The notes under the pieces: generated by a model | The model's database searches: none | What the model saw: the letters and a program-made list of their open reading frames with translations, nothing else | Told to the model about the DNA's origin: nothing | Made by a program: the position numbers and the translations under genes | Source of the DNA: Watersipora subatra | Lineage: Eukaryota > Bryozoa > Gymnolaemata > Cheilostomatida > Watersiporidae | Assembly: GCF_963576615.1 (NCBI RefSeq) | Contig: NC_088714.1 | Location: 30,581,143 to 30,645,142, forward strand | Length of the DNA stretch: 64,000 bases | Direction: 5' to 3' | Shown: one piece after another, positions 55,601-62,944 of the stretch | Position numbering within the stretch: the stretch's first letter is position 1 | How the letters are laid out: each line of letters opens with the position of its first letter

Positions 55601-56335
55601 AAAATTCTCATTGAGTAGTGAATCTTGATTGTGCCAACAATATTTTGAAACTAGAAACGAAAAGGCTGTCAGCCTAATGTGATTTATTATGATCTTTCAT
55701 GATTCATCCTATGTACAAGTTGGTCAGGCTTTTAAATACTGATATTTCAATTTAAGTAACATAATATTGAATATGTACGTATGTTGTCTTTATATGCAGT
55801 TAGTACTACTAGAGCACAAACTAAAAAGAACTCTACACTGAAAATTAAATTTATGCAGAGCAAAATAATGATATGAGTAAGCACAAAAAATATGTAGCTA
55901 GAAGGCACTACAAATCTGTCTCGAGCAACTGTTCCTTTCAGGTTGCCACCGGAAGTGTGCGATAGCGCGAAACAGATTGGTAGTGACTTCTAGCTAAGTA
56001 TTTTTCCCTCTTATCCATATTATATATACCGCATGTATACACATGTATATGTTATATGCAGAACCTTGAAAACTTATATACATAAGTAAGACAATCACAT
56101 ACTTTCTAAACGAAAGGTTGCGTGGCTCAGGCACAGAAAAATTGGGCGATGTTTTCCAGAACACAAAAACCAAACAAGCCAAACTTATAAAATAATTCAG
56201 AAAGTTAATACATACCTTTGTTTGTACAATTTTATAATTAGATATCAAATCAAACTCTTCCTTATCCGATCTCTCGGCAACAGCAGTGCGAAGGCCCAGT
56301 ATGGTAACCAGCAAAAAATAGAATGACTTCAACAT
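28491..56335 (-). CDS. ADAM17-like: Gene B: ADAM17-like membrane metalloprotease, complete, 15 exons
   Basis: Coding exons on the minus strand: 56216-56335, 54500-54987, 52961-53102, 50508-50665, 47944-48039, 44939-45081, 43754-43872, 41247-41403, 37695-37906, 35514-35709, 33641-33761, 33361-33459, 31084-31263, 29061-29166, 28491-28697. They sum to 2544 nt (847 aa plus stop) and every junction is in phase with GT-AG borders. Domains in order: signal peptide (about 1-20), prodomain (41-202), furin site RRKR (203-206), reprolysin-type protease with zinc site HEIGHLFGSKHD (367-378), Met-turn YIMH, disintegrin-like and cysteine-rich parts, transmembrane helix (about 652-670) and a cytoplasmic tail of about 177 aa. 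ADAM17 family members shed ectodomains of membrane proteins at the cell surface. The HDP after the third histidine, the GGKYIM and FSxCSK motifs and the GFCD..xC membrane-proximal motif are closer to ADAM17 than to ADAM10. The join of exon 12 to 13 is inferred from phase and from the same layout in gene A. Confidence 0.85.
29061..29166 (-). CDS. ADAM17-like: Gene B exon 14: cytoplasmic tail
   Basis: Acceptor TTATTTTAG|A, donor CCCAG|GTCAGT, 106 nt, phase 2 in and 0 out. It encodes VMVHSANEAGAVKYLLMIKE and MAADVTVHSNLKSQ, probably helical. It follows exon 13 in frame by completing an Arg codon. Confidence 0.7.
29270..29860. repeat. 30-bp minisatellite, about 20 copies
   Basis: Unit contains ACTAAAGGAGTACACAGGTA. 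Deletions of 12 bp occur in some units and always keep the triplet frame, so long open frames exist on both strands. It lies in intron 13 of gene B and is not considered coding. Confidence 0.95.
31084..31263 (-). CDS. ADAM17-like: Gene B exon 13: cytoplasmic tail, charged helical segment
   Basis: Acceptor TATTTTCTAG|A, donor CACAG|GTTAGC, 180 nt, phase 2 in and out. It encodes a charged, probably coiled-coil stretch (QECKRQEVRIDKQMRLLEEN) and then FARLILLFPRTSLEQIH. It aligns without gaps to 66-245 in gene A (for example ECxR at residues 10-13 of the exon, QI/QM, TA, RLxLLFPxT). I assign it to the ADAM gene because the exon 12 donor is in the matching phase in both copies and no other upstream exon is visible. 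The domain itself I do not recognise. Confidence 0.7.
31791..32044. repeat. 20-bp minisatellite, 12.7 copies
   Basis: Perfect copies of GTAATCTGACAGCCTGATAG. It lies where the sister foldback copies have one GATCTGACTGCCAGGATG, so the array apparently grew from that segment. Confidence 0.97.
32121..32752. repeat. 19-bp minisatellite with 21- and 25-bp variants
   Basis: Main unit TTCCTATTGTGATCACTAG. Longer units insert ATAATATCAA or AC. It lies where the sister copies have a single CCACTAGTTGTTACCGTTGC. Confidence 0.95.
33084..33089 (-). terminator. Possible polyadenylation signal for short gene B isoform
   Basis: AATAAA on the minus strand, about 270 nt after the TAG that overlaps the exon 12 donor. 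It could end a transcript that reads through that donor. Single hexamers are common by chance in AT-rich DNA. Confidence 0.3.
33361..33459 (-). CDS. ADAM17-like: Gene B exon 12: transmembrane helix
   Basis: Acceptor TGTTACAG|G, donor TTTTCG|GTAGCA (phase 2), 99 nt. It encodes the hydrophobic run ALMVVIFLFVMLFIFYIC and then charged TKEEE, a type I membrane anchor. If the donor is not used, the codon after CGG is TAG (33357-33359), giving a tail of only about 14 residues. An AATAAA lies at 33084-33089 on this strand and could serve that short transcript. Confidence 0.82.
33641..33761 (-). CDS. ADAM17-like: Gene B exon 11: membrane-proximal stalk
   Basis: Acceptor GTTTTGCAG|GT, donor GGCTG|GTAAGT (GT, phase 2), 121 nt. 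It encodes GSLCHNETGFCDTSHVC and then an amphipathic stretch (FVTLLSKNLFSEWFDIG) where ADAM17 has its juxtamembrane CANDIS-type segment. The donor is the reference for the altered GC donor in gene A. Confidence 0.86.
33837..34334. repeat. 13-bp minisatellite, about 38 copies
   Basis: Unit TATCAACAATGTA with TGTCAACAATGTA variants. All three plus-strand frames are open by construction. It lies in intron 10 of gene B. Confidence 0.97.
35085..35320 (-). mobile_element. SINE-like repeat, family 2
   Basis: On the minus strand CTGGCCAGTTGGTCTAGAAC (A box-like) precedes GTGGTTCAATTCCC (B box-like). The TGCCTAGTTGTAGAGAGC segment is shared with 54060-54240. Confidence 0.65.
35514..35709 (-). CDS. 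ADAM17-like: Gene B exon 10: cysteine-rich membrane-proximal part
   Basis: Acceptor TTTGACAG|ATA, donor CCTG|GTGAGT, 196 nt as in gene A. It encodes GQCRGSVCESAGLDDCSCAS and KLCCVN, which parallel GKC..FCE..ESCACN and CKVCC in ADAM17. Confidence 0.87.
35838..36258. mobile_element. Foldback element copy 2
   Basis: Left arm TTTAGTAGATGTTATCA...TATTGATATTTTT and right arm AAAAATACTGATA...TGATAAAATCTACTAAA are inverted repeats of about 120 bp. The middle has TTCATTCTGTCGGTCTCTTT. No protein is encoded. In intron 9 of gene B. Confidence 0.85.
36414..37260. repeat. 25-bp minisatellite, about 34 copies
   Basis: Almost perfect units with GTCTGCAATGTGCACCACTT then AGATA; only the first and fourth copies show changes. 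In intron 9 of gene B. The homogeneity suggests a recent expansion. Confidence 0.97.
37695..37906 (-). CDS. ADAM17-like: Gene B exon 9: disintegrin and cysteine-rich part
   Basis: Acceptor TACTTGTAG|AA, donor CGG|GTTTGT, 212 nt as in gene A. It encodes VCTPTVHSCCTSGCQV and EECKEPSYCDGVSRDCPQP, matching the CxxxSYCxGxSxxCP pattern of ADAM17. The exon phase (1 in, 0 out) agrees with gene A. Confidence 0.88.
38120..39125 (-). mobile_element. Dispersed repeat, copy 2 (inverted relative to copy 1)
   Basis: Reverse-complement counterpart of 370-1260, inside intron 8 of gene B. It contains TCCGATCAGATGGGTAAG and GTACCACAATTTCGTACCTG as landmarks, plus an AT-rich insertion near 38565-38670 that copy 1 lacks. 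Confidence 0.75.
39195..39355 (+). mobile_element. SINE-like repeat, family 3
   Basis: A tRNA-like head (GGCAGGTGGTAGTAAAGC, GGATTGGAACCCCG) is followed by the tail CAGACACGGCTCTTATTATA. The tail recurs at 43215-43285 and near 57210, and in reverse at about 13985-14020. Confidence 0.6.
40640..40810 (+). mobile_element. SINE-like repeat, family 1 tail
   Basis: Ends TTTATCGCCATAACTGGACA, then CACATTTATAGATAAAAGAT, matching the family 1 tail at 48995-49155. In intron 8 of gene B. Confidence 0.6.
41247..41403 (-). CDS. ADAM17-like: Gene B exon 8: disintegrin-like domain, first part
   Basis: Acceptor GACTTTCAG|GCA, donor AATG|GTGAGC, 157 nt as in gene A. It encodes YCGNGHVEDGEECDCG followed by CTSLDQCC, the classical opening of an ADAM disintegrin domain. 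Several stretches are nearly identical in DNA to gene A exon 8. Confidence 0.9.
43754..43872 (-). CDS. ADAM17-like: Gene B exon 7: Met-turn and end of protease domain
   Basis: Acceptor TTTAAAG|GT, donor GGC|GTAAGC, 119 nt as in gene A. It encodes HCSPATAEGGKYIMHP with the conserved Met-turn methionine, then NNYFFSSCSKKQIG, which matches KMFSNCSKQSI of ADAM17. Confidence 0.88.
44145..44740. repeat. Degenerate repeat of about 35-40 bp
   Basis: About 15 diverged copies built on CAATATCCAATACCAATATC and ACTGAGCCTGTC. In intron 6 of gene B, starting about 275 bp from exon 7. Confidence 0.85.
44939..45081 (-). CDS. ADAM17-like: Gene B exon 6: zinc-binding catalytic site
   Basis: Acceptor TATCGCAG|T, donor ACAG|GTAATG, 143 nt as in gene A. 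It encodes NHGIITNLLSDKR and then HEIGHLFGSKHDPN. The three zinc-binding histidines, the catalytic Glu and the Asp of the reprolysin motif are all present, so the enzyme should be active. Confidence 0.92.
45408..45870. mobile_element. Foldback element copy 3
   Basis: The left arm (TAGTAGGTTTTATCAGAAAA) and right arm (GTTCTGATAAAATCTACTAA) form inverted repeats of about 120 bp. This is the most complete unexpanded copy, with single versions of the segments amplified in copy 1. In intron 5 of gene B. Confidence 0.85.
46040..46600. repeat. 15-bp AT-rich minisatellite
   Basis: Many copies of ATTAGTATATACATA with CACATA variants. In intron 5 of gene B. Confidence 0.93.
47560..47810. repeat. AT-rich low-complexity tract
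   Basis: Mostly TATAATATA and TATATAAT words with strong self-complementarity. It ends about 130 bp before exon 5 of gene B. Confidence 0.9.
47944..48039 (-). CDS. ADAM17-like: Gene B exon 5: protease domain, TYQDF segment
   Basis: Acceptor CTTTGTAG|G, donor CCCAT|GTATGT, 96 nt. It encodes CIVLAFTYQDFQPTLGLAYL, a close match to CLAHLFTYQDF..GTLGLAYV of ADAM17. It is short, but flanked by good splice sites and in phase on both sides. Confidence 0.85.
48995..49155 (+). mobile_element. SINE-like repeat, family 1 tail
   Basis: A tRNA-like segment (GAGTTGAAATCCAGTGTG as B box) is followed by TTTTAATTGCTATAACTGGA and GATAAAAGATAAAAAAATAA. In intron 4 of gene B. Confidence 0.6.
50508..50665 (-). 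CDS. ADAM17-like: Gene B exon 4: protease domain
   Basis: Acceptor TATCACCAG|ATT, donor TG|GTAGGT, 158 nt, the same as gene A exon 4. It encodes IYSQTDFDGDGSIDRVG and the following helix. The reading frame joins exon 3 in phase 0 and exon 5 in phase 2, restoring a Trp codon. Confidence 0.8.
51825..51909. repeat. 85-nt near-perfect hairpin
   Basis: Two 41-nt arms (51825-51865 and 51869-51909) pair with a single A-C mismatch around a 3-nt TTC loop. The arm contains ACCTTGTCATCATAACAGCT. Partial copies of ATGATGACAAGG lie just to the left (51791-51824). In intron 3 of gene B. Confidence 0.95.
52235..52425. repeat. ATATAGTATATAC simple repeat
   Basis: Self-complementary AT repeat next to the 21-bp array, in intron 3 of gene B. 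Confidence 0.9.
52430..52825. repeat. 21-bp minisatellite, about 18 copies
   Basis: Unit GGCAGGTTCACATAGAGAAC plus T, with A-rich variants (CATAAAAAACTGG). The 21-bp period leaves minus-strand frames open; they are not coding. It ends about 135 bp before exon 3 of gene B. Confidence 0.95.
52961..53102 (-). CDS. ADAM17-like: Gene B exon 3: furin site and start of protease domain
   Basis: Acceptor TTACAG|A, donor GAG|GTAACG. The first base completes an Arg codon split by the intron, giving RRKR followed by AGL, a proprotein convertase site. Then comes CEVHVFVDGYFVHYMAHGN, the first strand and helix of an ADAM catalytic domain (compare CKLLVVADHRFYRYMGRG in ADAM17). Confidence 0.85.
54060..54240 (-). 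mobile_element. SINE-like repeat, family 2
   Basis: On the minus strand TGGTCTAAAATGGCTGGCTT and GGGTTCGATTACC resemble tRNA A and B boxes. TGCCTAGTTGTGGAGAGCA is shared with 35085-35320. In intron 2 of gene B. Confidence 0.65.
54500..54987 (-). CDS. ADAM17-like: Gene B exon 2: ADAM prodomain
   Basis: Acceptor TTTTTAG|ATA, donor AG|GTACGA (phase 2). The middle encodes a prodomain core with FKVENSSGIYDIP and YYHGHVSS, comparable to the FTGHVVGE stretch of ADAM17, and then SILYFEDDV, comparable to YKSEDI. The prodomain keeps the protease latent and acts as its folding chaperone. The first 35 codons differ strongly from gene A while the core is nearly identical at DNA level. Confidence 0.85.
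56216..56335 (-). CDS. ADAM17-like: Gene B exon 1: signal peptide
   Basis: The start is the ATG at 56335, followed by a hydrophobic run (FYFLLVTILGL) and a small-residue cleavage region (TAVAERSD). A second in-frame ATG 16 codons upstream would put a less typical leader in front, so I prefer this one. The exon ends AAG|GTATGT in phase 0. Its length of 120 nt equals exon 1 of gene A. Confidence 0.8.
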
Positions 56336-56924
56336 TATAAAGCAAGCGTGTGACAATGAATGCAGTAAAATACTAGTAATCATATTACTACTACAACAGT
56401 ATATGTATATTCATAAATACAAAAGTATAATTGACCTCTATAAACATTCTCAAACATTTAAGAAATTTAACAAAGGACATTTCAGTAAAAATACCTGAAT
56501 CTTGAATGCCTTAGTGCATATGTGATAAAGGTTGGTTGAATTCAATAAATAGAATGTAATATTTTCCAGAAATACATTCATTATGTTATTTTTAATAGTG
56601 CTGTAAATGGTTATTCTACAAAGTTTGCAATAACCTTCCTTTACAGATATACAAGTAGAAAACATGAACGCCATTTTTCCCCACACAGGACTGATAGTTA
56701 AGGCTCATAATGAGATTAATATAAAACAACCATTTCCCTCCTGTTGAAGCATTTAGGAGCGAGACAAACCAATAGCCCTTCCAAAATTGTGCTAATCTCA
56801 ATCTGTGAAAATGATGGCATGTAGAATCATATTCGGCTGGCTTCAAATCCAAATCACTTTTACCATGTGCAACACAAAACAGATTATGAACATTCAAATT
56901 TGTTAATCCATATAATTACAAAGC

Positions 56925-57066
56925 TCAGTGTTTGTCTGTTGGTCATTTGTGTGTCCAGTTATAGCGATAAAATATTGGAGCGACAAATCCACTTCGTACT
57001 TGATTTGACCTAAAAACCTTCAGCTCCGCAGGCAAGCCTTCTATCCACTAGGCCAAGCGGCTAAAC
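56925..57066 (-). mobile_element. SINE-like repeat, family 1 with clear tRNA head
   Basis: On the minus strand GCTTGGCCTAGTGGATAGAA (A box) and AGGTCAAATCAAG (weak B box) precede TTATCGCTATAACTGGACAC, the family 1 tail. Confidence 0.65.
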
Positions 57067-57588
57067 TGCTACACAATAGAATAATTGTGTCATGTTCATT
57101 CCATCGGTTCAAATACACACGTTTGGGAAAATATAATTGGTTACTACGAGCACGCTTGAAAATCATGATGGTATAAGAGATCATTAGGCATAACAATTAT
57201 TAAATTGGTTTCAGACACGACTCTTATTATAGTAAAAATGTTAACTTATGATACTAACTCAAGCTCAATTACATGTATCTTATTATCCATGCAATGCCGG
57301 GCATTCACCCAGTGTAATATAGTAATGCTGATAACCTACGATTACCATCTGTATAAAGTTGTCATAGAATATATTCCAAAGAAGAATTCATCCTGATCAA
57401 CCATTTCGGTTGGAGAAATAATGATATAACATAACAGCAGTTTAAATATTGGATTGGTTGTTGAGAAAATTAGTTGAAAAATAAAGATGGGTTAATAATT
57501 TCAATTTATTTTAATTTATTTAAAGATAATGAATAATATGAAGGAAAGTTGGGGATATATAGAGAAACAATATCGCAAATCAAATAAT

Positions 57589-57594
57589 TTTATT
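57589..57594 (-). terminator. Likely polyadenylation signal of gene D
   Basis: AATAAA on the minus strand about 90 nt after the gene D stop codon, a usual distance. Confidence 0.5.
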
Positions 57595-57682
57595 GCGCAA
57601 TCGCATTATGAGAAAAAACATTGTTCAGCTATTCAAAATAGCCAAACTCATTCAAATCCACAAATAACTACAAGTTTTGTAA

Positions 57683-57891
57683 TTATGAACCTGTACCAGT
57701 AGGCACCTGCTCCGTATTGTCAAATGGTGAGTCATCTCCCACAACGGCTGCTGGTATCTCAGTGGGTTTGGCTAGCAATTGATCTGACAATGGTTCCAAT
57801 TCATCTTCAATTTCATTCAAACTAAAATTGACACGTGCCCGCGAGTTGTTGACAGTGTCTCCTTTGACATCATCGGCTGCAGCTTCAATTC
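57683..57891 (-). CDS. Gene D last exon: acidic C-terminus of unrecognised protein
   Basis: Acceptor ACTTATGTAG|GA, stop TAA at 57683-57685. It encodes about 68 residues rich in Asp and Glu (for example NEIEDELEPLSDQLL), ending VPTGTGS. An AATAAA on this strand at 57589-57594, about 90 nt past the stop, is a likely polyadenylation signal. Frame and phase continue from 59352-59565. Confidence 0.7.
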
Positions 57892-59351
57892 CTACATAAG
57901 TACAAAGTTACACAGAGTTCTAAACTAAATACAGAAACAGAATCAACTGAAAAGCTTCATTACATGAAAAGTGGTGAAACAGAACGCAGAAATGACAATA
58001 ACAATGCTCTATAAAAGTAGAATACAAAAGACTAGCAATTAGTGAAATTGCTTTAGATCTAATCGTTCCTGATGTCCCCAAAAGTAAAATAGTATAACTT
58101 ATAGATCTAGTTGAAGGCTGAAACGTTGAATGTCTTTTAAAACTTGTTCATCTAGGAGTTGTCTCAATCTGAATCAAAAGGATCGAAAACAAAAATATTA
58201 AAAACTAAATCTGAGTCAATGAAACAATGTGTTTAGCATAACAAGCAGGTGTTCACATTTTTGATGTGCGTTTACACAAACCAGCCTCCAGCCTCTGTCT
58301 ATACTACCAACTAATTAAACTGTTCATTTTTCTAGTACCAAAGGCAAAGAGCTGTACATTAATCAATACATTCATTTTTTCTAAACCAAAGTCTATAATT
58401 TAACACTGAAGCCTGGGCCAGAGGCAATTCAGGGAGTTGTTTTCCCGCCTGACCCTACACCTGAGTAAACTCGGCTGCAGAGTTTCGCTTTGTTTTCCGT
58501 ACTTTCGATTTACAAAAGTTTTGTCACTTTGTGCACACTTTTCATGTTTCGAGTATAATACCGCTGTTCCAAATCGATTGGAGTACTAATCCTCGAGATA
58601 TCACCGTAGTACTAAGGACACTTTTAACCGAGTGAGAAATGAAAAATGGCTCCTAACAAAATATTAGTTTCTAAAGACACATTGGCTGAAAGTTTTAATT
58701 TAAGGATAAAAAATAAACAAAGTTAGAAAACTTATCGCCAGCAACAAGAGTTTTGCACTAAAACGATTTGTTTCTATTCATAATAAATATAAACACTCGA
58801 TCAGACTCGGTGTACTGCAATCATTATGTTTCTTCAGTTACTTCTAAAATATCACTTCTTTGAAAGAGTGTGAAATTTCTTTAAAAAGCTGTGAAAAAAC
58901 TCTTTACCAGTTGATTTCTGTTATTTTTTCATCAAATTCTAAAAGCTCAGAGCTTCAATATGATACTCAATTAAAAGGAATCGGACTATTAAAAGTACCG
59001 TCACAGTTGATGTAAAGTTGTTAATACTCGCTAGGATCAAGGAGCTTGGTTCTATATACAAAGCTAGGCTTCAAAGTGTTAAAATTCAATGGAAAATATA
59101 ATTCAAAGCATACAGTAATATCCATTAATATTATTGTTGAACATAGTAGAACAATTGCCAGAAATAAGTAGAGAATTCTCTTTAACAATATTTGCAAATG
59201 TATATACAGCGGGTTGGTCAAAAGTTCATCTACCAGATTCTGTGCAGCGCTAGATTAGAACATTGCCATGTTGTTGAGATTCTGAGATTATGAGAAAAGT
59301 GGTTGGTAAAGTTGTAATATTTTAAAAGAAGAAAAGACTGATGGACTCTAC

Positions 59352-59565
59352 CGTTTAAACTCTCCTCTTCCAGTTTGCTCTGCACATTCATTTGACTATC
59401 TCCTTTTTCACCATCACCGTTACTAACTTCCTCTTCGTTGTCAGCAAGCTCAGTAGCAACGCTGCCAGAGTTGGGCTCAGTCATCGTTGGTACAGAATCA
59501 TCCGGCAAAAACTCCTTCAGAGGAGTGACCACCTCGTCACTGTCCACCATGTAAATTCTAGAACC
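59352..59565 (-). CDS. Gene D internal exon: acidic, probably disordered region
   Basis: Acceptor TGCCCTTGTAG|GGT, donor AACG|GTAGAG, 214 nt, phase 0 in and 1 out. It encodes IYMVDSDEVVTPLKEFLPDD and then a Glu/Asp/Ser-rich stretch (ADNEEEVSNGDGEKGDS). I do not recognise the family. Confidence 0.7.
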
Positions 59566-60563
59566 CTACAAGGGCAAATTCTGTTAGAGCAGATGTGAGG
59601 ACAAGCCGGAATATATAGAGGCAGGTGGAGATACACAACGAAAGTAAGGAATTTGCTTGAGCATAGATATGTGAGCAGAGCTATTTGTATGTAGAGCTTC
59701 GTGATATGACGATTTAATTGTAGGCTAATTTGATTTAATTGTAGATTTAATTGACGATTTTGAAGGTAGACGATTTGAAAATTGCCACCATTTAAAGAGA
59801 TATCGCCAATCATATAAACAATATAATTGTGTAATGGTGATTTATCTCGCACCTCCCAATTTTCAGAGTGAGCGATACTGCAACTAAGATTCATGGGCTT
59901 TCGAGCTTTATAATACGCTCACTCCATATCCTTCCACGCGCATGGGCATTCATGAAATGTTTCTAATTATCACGAACACAAAATAGTTTCATGTCAAGTT
60001 AAAATATACAAATAAATATTAACAAAAATTTACAAGTGGTTTTTACATAATAACAATACTCGATATGTCTATAAATCCATCGTTTTTTTACGCCGCCAAG
60101 CCGTTCGCACATGCGCTCGTTCACAAAAAATCCGCCATATTTATAGAAAACGATCGTTTTTTTTATTTAATAGTACTTTTTGGTGTTGTTTTGATACTAA
60201 AATAAAAAAATTGCAAACAAAAGCATTGTTTTCAAAAGTTCATTGCAAAGGCTTCGGGTTTTTAATGATAAAATTGTTTATAAAGATGGCTGACAACGAT
60301 GAAATGACGTCACGAAAAAACGAAGGATAGATGATTCGCGATATATCATGATTCGATATTGCCAATGTGCAATATCAAATTGTCTGATGATTTTAGGAAA
60401 TTGTGAAGCTCTATTTGTAAGTAGAGTAAAAACTCTTTAAACTACCTGTCCTGTCTGACAAACATTAAAACCATCTTAATATGATTTGGCAGAAACACAT
60501 GGAAGCAAGTTGGAGCATCCTCTAAAGCTACAAACACCTATTCACTAATAAACAAGTGCCTAC

Positions 60564-60732
60564 CATAGCCTGAAGTTGCTGAGGCGTCACTCCAACAGCT
60601 TTAGCAATGTGCGTGGGTGAAAAGAGCACCTGCAAGCACTTATTAATGTGCGAGATGAGGTCTGTAGCAAAAACTTCACACATTCTGCAGAAAGTTGTTT
60701 GTTCCTCATCAGTGAATGAGTCATGTTCAAGT
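60564..60732 (-). CDS. Gene D internal exon: helical segment
   Basis: Acceptor TTTGTTTTAG|A, donor ATG|GTAGGC, 169 nt, phase 2 in and 0 out. It encodes DEEQTTFCRMCEVFATDLIS and HINKCLQVLFSP, amphipathic helices. The pattern would suit a HEAT-like or armadillo-like solenoid, but this is only an impression. Confidence 0.72.
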
Positions 60733-60889
60733 CTAAAACAAAAGAAAATAATAATGATTTAGTGTATATACTGAATGTTGGCAGTATTTAAATTTATCAC
60801 ACGCCAGCAACGCCTAGCCTGTACCCCTACGTATGAAGTGATTTGAGTTCTGTTTTGTATGTAAAAATCGCCATATACTGGATCAAATA

Positions 60890-61012
60890 TGGTAAAACCT
60901 CTAATTGAACGCCACCTCCATTTGAATGCCACTATAGGAAAAAGGTTGAAAAATAGAGCGCAGCCCTTCACTTGAACGCCACCTCCATTTGACCACCATT
61001 TTGACATTTTTA
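60890..61012 (+). repeat. GAACGCCACCTCCATTTGA repeats, left cluster
   Basis: Two copies of GAACGCCACCTCCATTTGA and one CCACTATAGGAAAAAGG. The same motifs occur in direct orientation at 62122-62195. Probably one end or the subterminal part of a DNA transposon of about 1.3 kb in an intron of gene D. Confidence 0.6.
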
Positions 61013-62121
61013 GATCTTTACGAGCCCATAATACAAGTGATCAGTAGGAAAGTGCCCACAAAATTGTATTAATTAATAATGAATTATTCACATCGATAAC
61101 AATTAGTTCTCCCGTTGGCCAACTACAAGGCTTTTGGTTTTTTCTTCGTTAAAACTTTGAAAGCAACACCATAGAAATAATTAATAACTGGATGAGGCTA
61201 ATAGTAGTTCCTTGTTTAATGCAGTCATGATACTTCGAAGTATATGAAAAACGGTTTACATTTAAGATGGTATATGAACAACTAGTTTTAGGCTAAAAGT
61301 TGCGCTTAGCAAACAAAACTTTTATGCGGTGCATGTGTGGAAAATGTAATGCGTAAAAGTTTGGTTCTGCTCAAAAAATTGTTTGGACGTCAATATCGAT
61401 TAGTTCAGCAGTAAAGAAGAAGAATTGAGGTCAGAAGACATTGTGAAAGGTATTGAACAACCCAAAGATGTTCAACAATCAAAACGCAACTGGCCGAGCA
61501 AACGATGGAAACATTTTTGTTTCAAAAATGATAATTTTTGCTTTTCCATGTATTATAAGTATGGTCCGTTTATGTCAGTTGCTTTTGAATACATATTTGT
61601 AACGTTTGATAAATTATTGTTACATAATTTACAAATTAGCATATATATAGCATATTATTTGATAGCATCATTGCAGTAATCTGATCTTAAAATGCTTGAA
61701 CTCCTCTTCTCTTGTACATAAATAGCTAGTTTTGGCTGCAAACTGTAGCAAACATATCAAGGAGTGCAATGATTTTATATTCAACATTGTTAAATATAAA
61801 CATAAAATGAAAATGTCCTTAAATTTAGAAGGAAATGAAAATTGAAACCTCCAAAAAATTACAAAGCAGGATAAAGGCTATAATAACATCGCAGGTTGAT
61901 TGCAAGCAATAGATATCAACTGGTAGAGATATTTCTCGGTTTCTCGATGTATATTTATTACCAAATTATTTAACAAGTTAAAGGTAAGTTAGCAGATTTA
62001 TTGCATCCAAAAGGAGTAATGTCACTGCACGGGAATGAGAGTGCAAAATATAAGTGACATTCGCGTCGTCAAAAAAGGGCTAAATTTATTTCCCAAAATT
62101 CTGACAAGCCATTTGAAAAAT

Positions 62122-62195
62122 ACAACGCCAGCCTGTATTTGAACGCCACCTCTATTTACCCGCCACCTCTATTTGACCACCACTATAGAGGAAGA
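62122..62195 (+). repeat. GAACGCCACCTCTATTT repeats, right cluster
   Basis: Three tandem variants of CGCCACCTCTATTTGA and CCACTATAGAGGAAG, in the same orientation as 60890-61012. Confidence 0.6.
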
Positions 62196-62944
62196 GTATG
62201 GACGATGTAAAACCATATCAAGAATAAATCTTTATATATAAAATGAAGTGTTTGTATTTTTGTCGTATGTTCAGTGAATAGCGATTAGTTAAAATGCATT
62301 AATTGTAAACTATTGGTTATTAAAATGTTGGTTCATAATTTTCTATTTTTGGAGTTGTGCTCACAATTTTGCAACAATTATATATTGATCTCTATTATCG
62401 GATTTATATTACCACTTTTTGAAAGGCAAAAGTTGTTTCCTTTTTAAAAATTTATTTTAGCCGTGATTGCAGTATACGACCTAAGTATGTACTTTTTATC
62501 ATTAATTAATATTGCCTTTTGCATTTGTTTGTCTTTCATTACCTTTTTTTTTAATTTGCTGTTTTCAAATAAATAAATTTAATCTAAGTTGTTTTTAATT
62601 AGCCACAATCATTAAATATGAACAAAACTGCACCACTTTTCATTATTCACAGTTAATGCATTTGTTAATAAATTTATTTTAACTACAACTAAATTTTTTA
62701 GACCCATCTATAATCAATATCATTTAATACATTGCTGTTTGTATGAATATTGCCTGTTTTAATTTAATATGATTTAGTGCATTAACATGTGCAGTTTCAC
62801 AAAGTTTTGAAAATTATTAAAAAAGCAGAAGTTCCTATAACTAACAGATACAATAACATAACATCCAGCCATTTTCTCATCAAACCAATGGCATGACTAA
62901 AAAGGTTTGCCATTTATTGTGCTGGCAAGAGATACCACCTAAAC

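Larger units (their letters stand above)
56336..57682. other. Intergenic region between genes D and B
   Basis: About 1.35 kb between the stop of gene D and the start of gene B, on the same strand. It carries a SINE-like copy on the minus strand (about 56925-57066), a short SINE tail fragment near 57210 and the likely gene D polyadenylation signal at 57589-57594. The gene B promoter should be here, but no clear TATA box was recognised. Confidence 0.55.

Noticed and set aside
61425-61679. 84-codon plus-strand frame in an intron of gene D
   Set aside because: No recognisable domain, AT-rich, and lies between the two transposon-like motif clusters. Probably chance.
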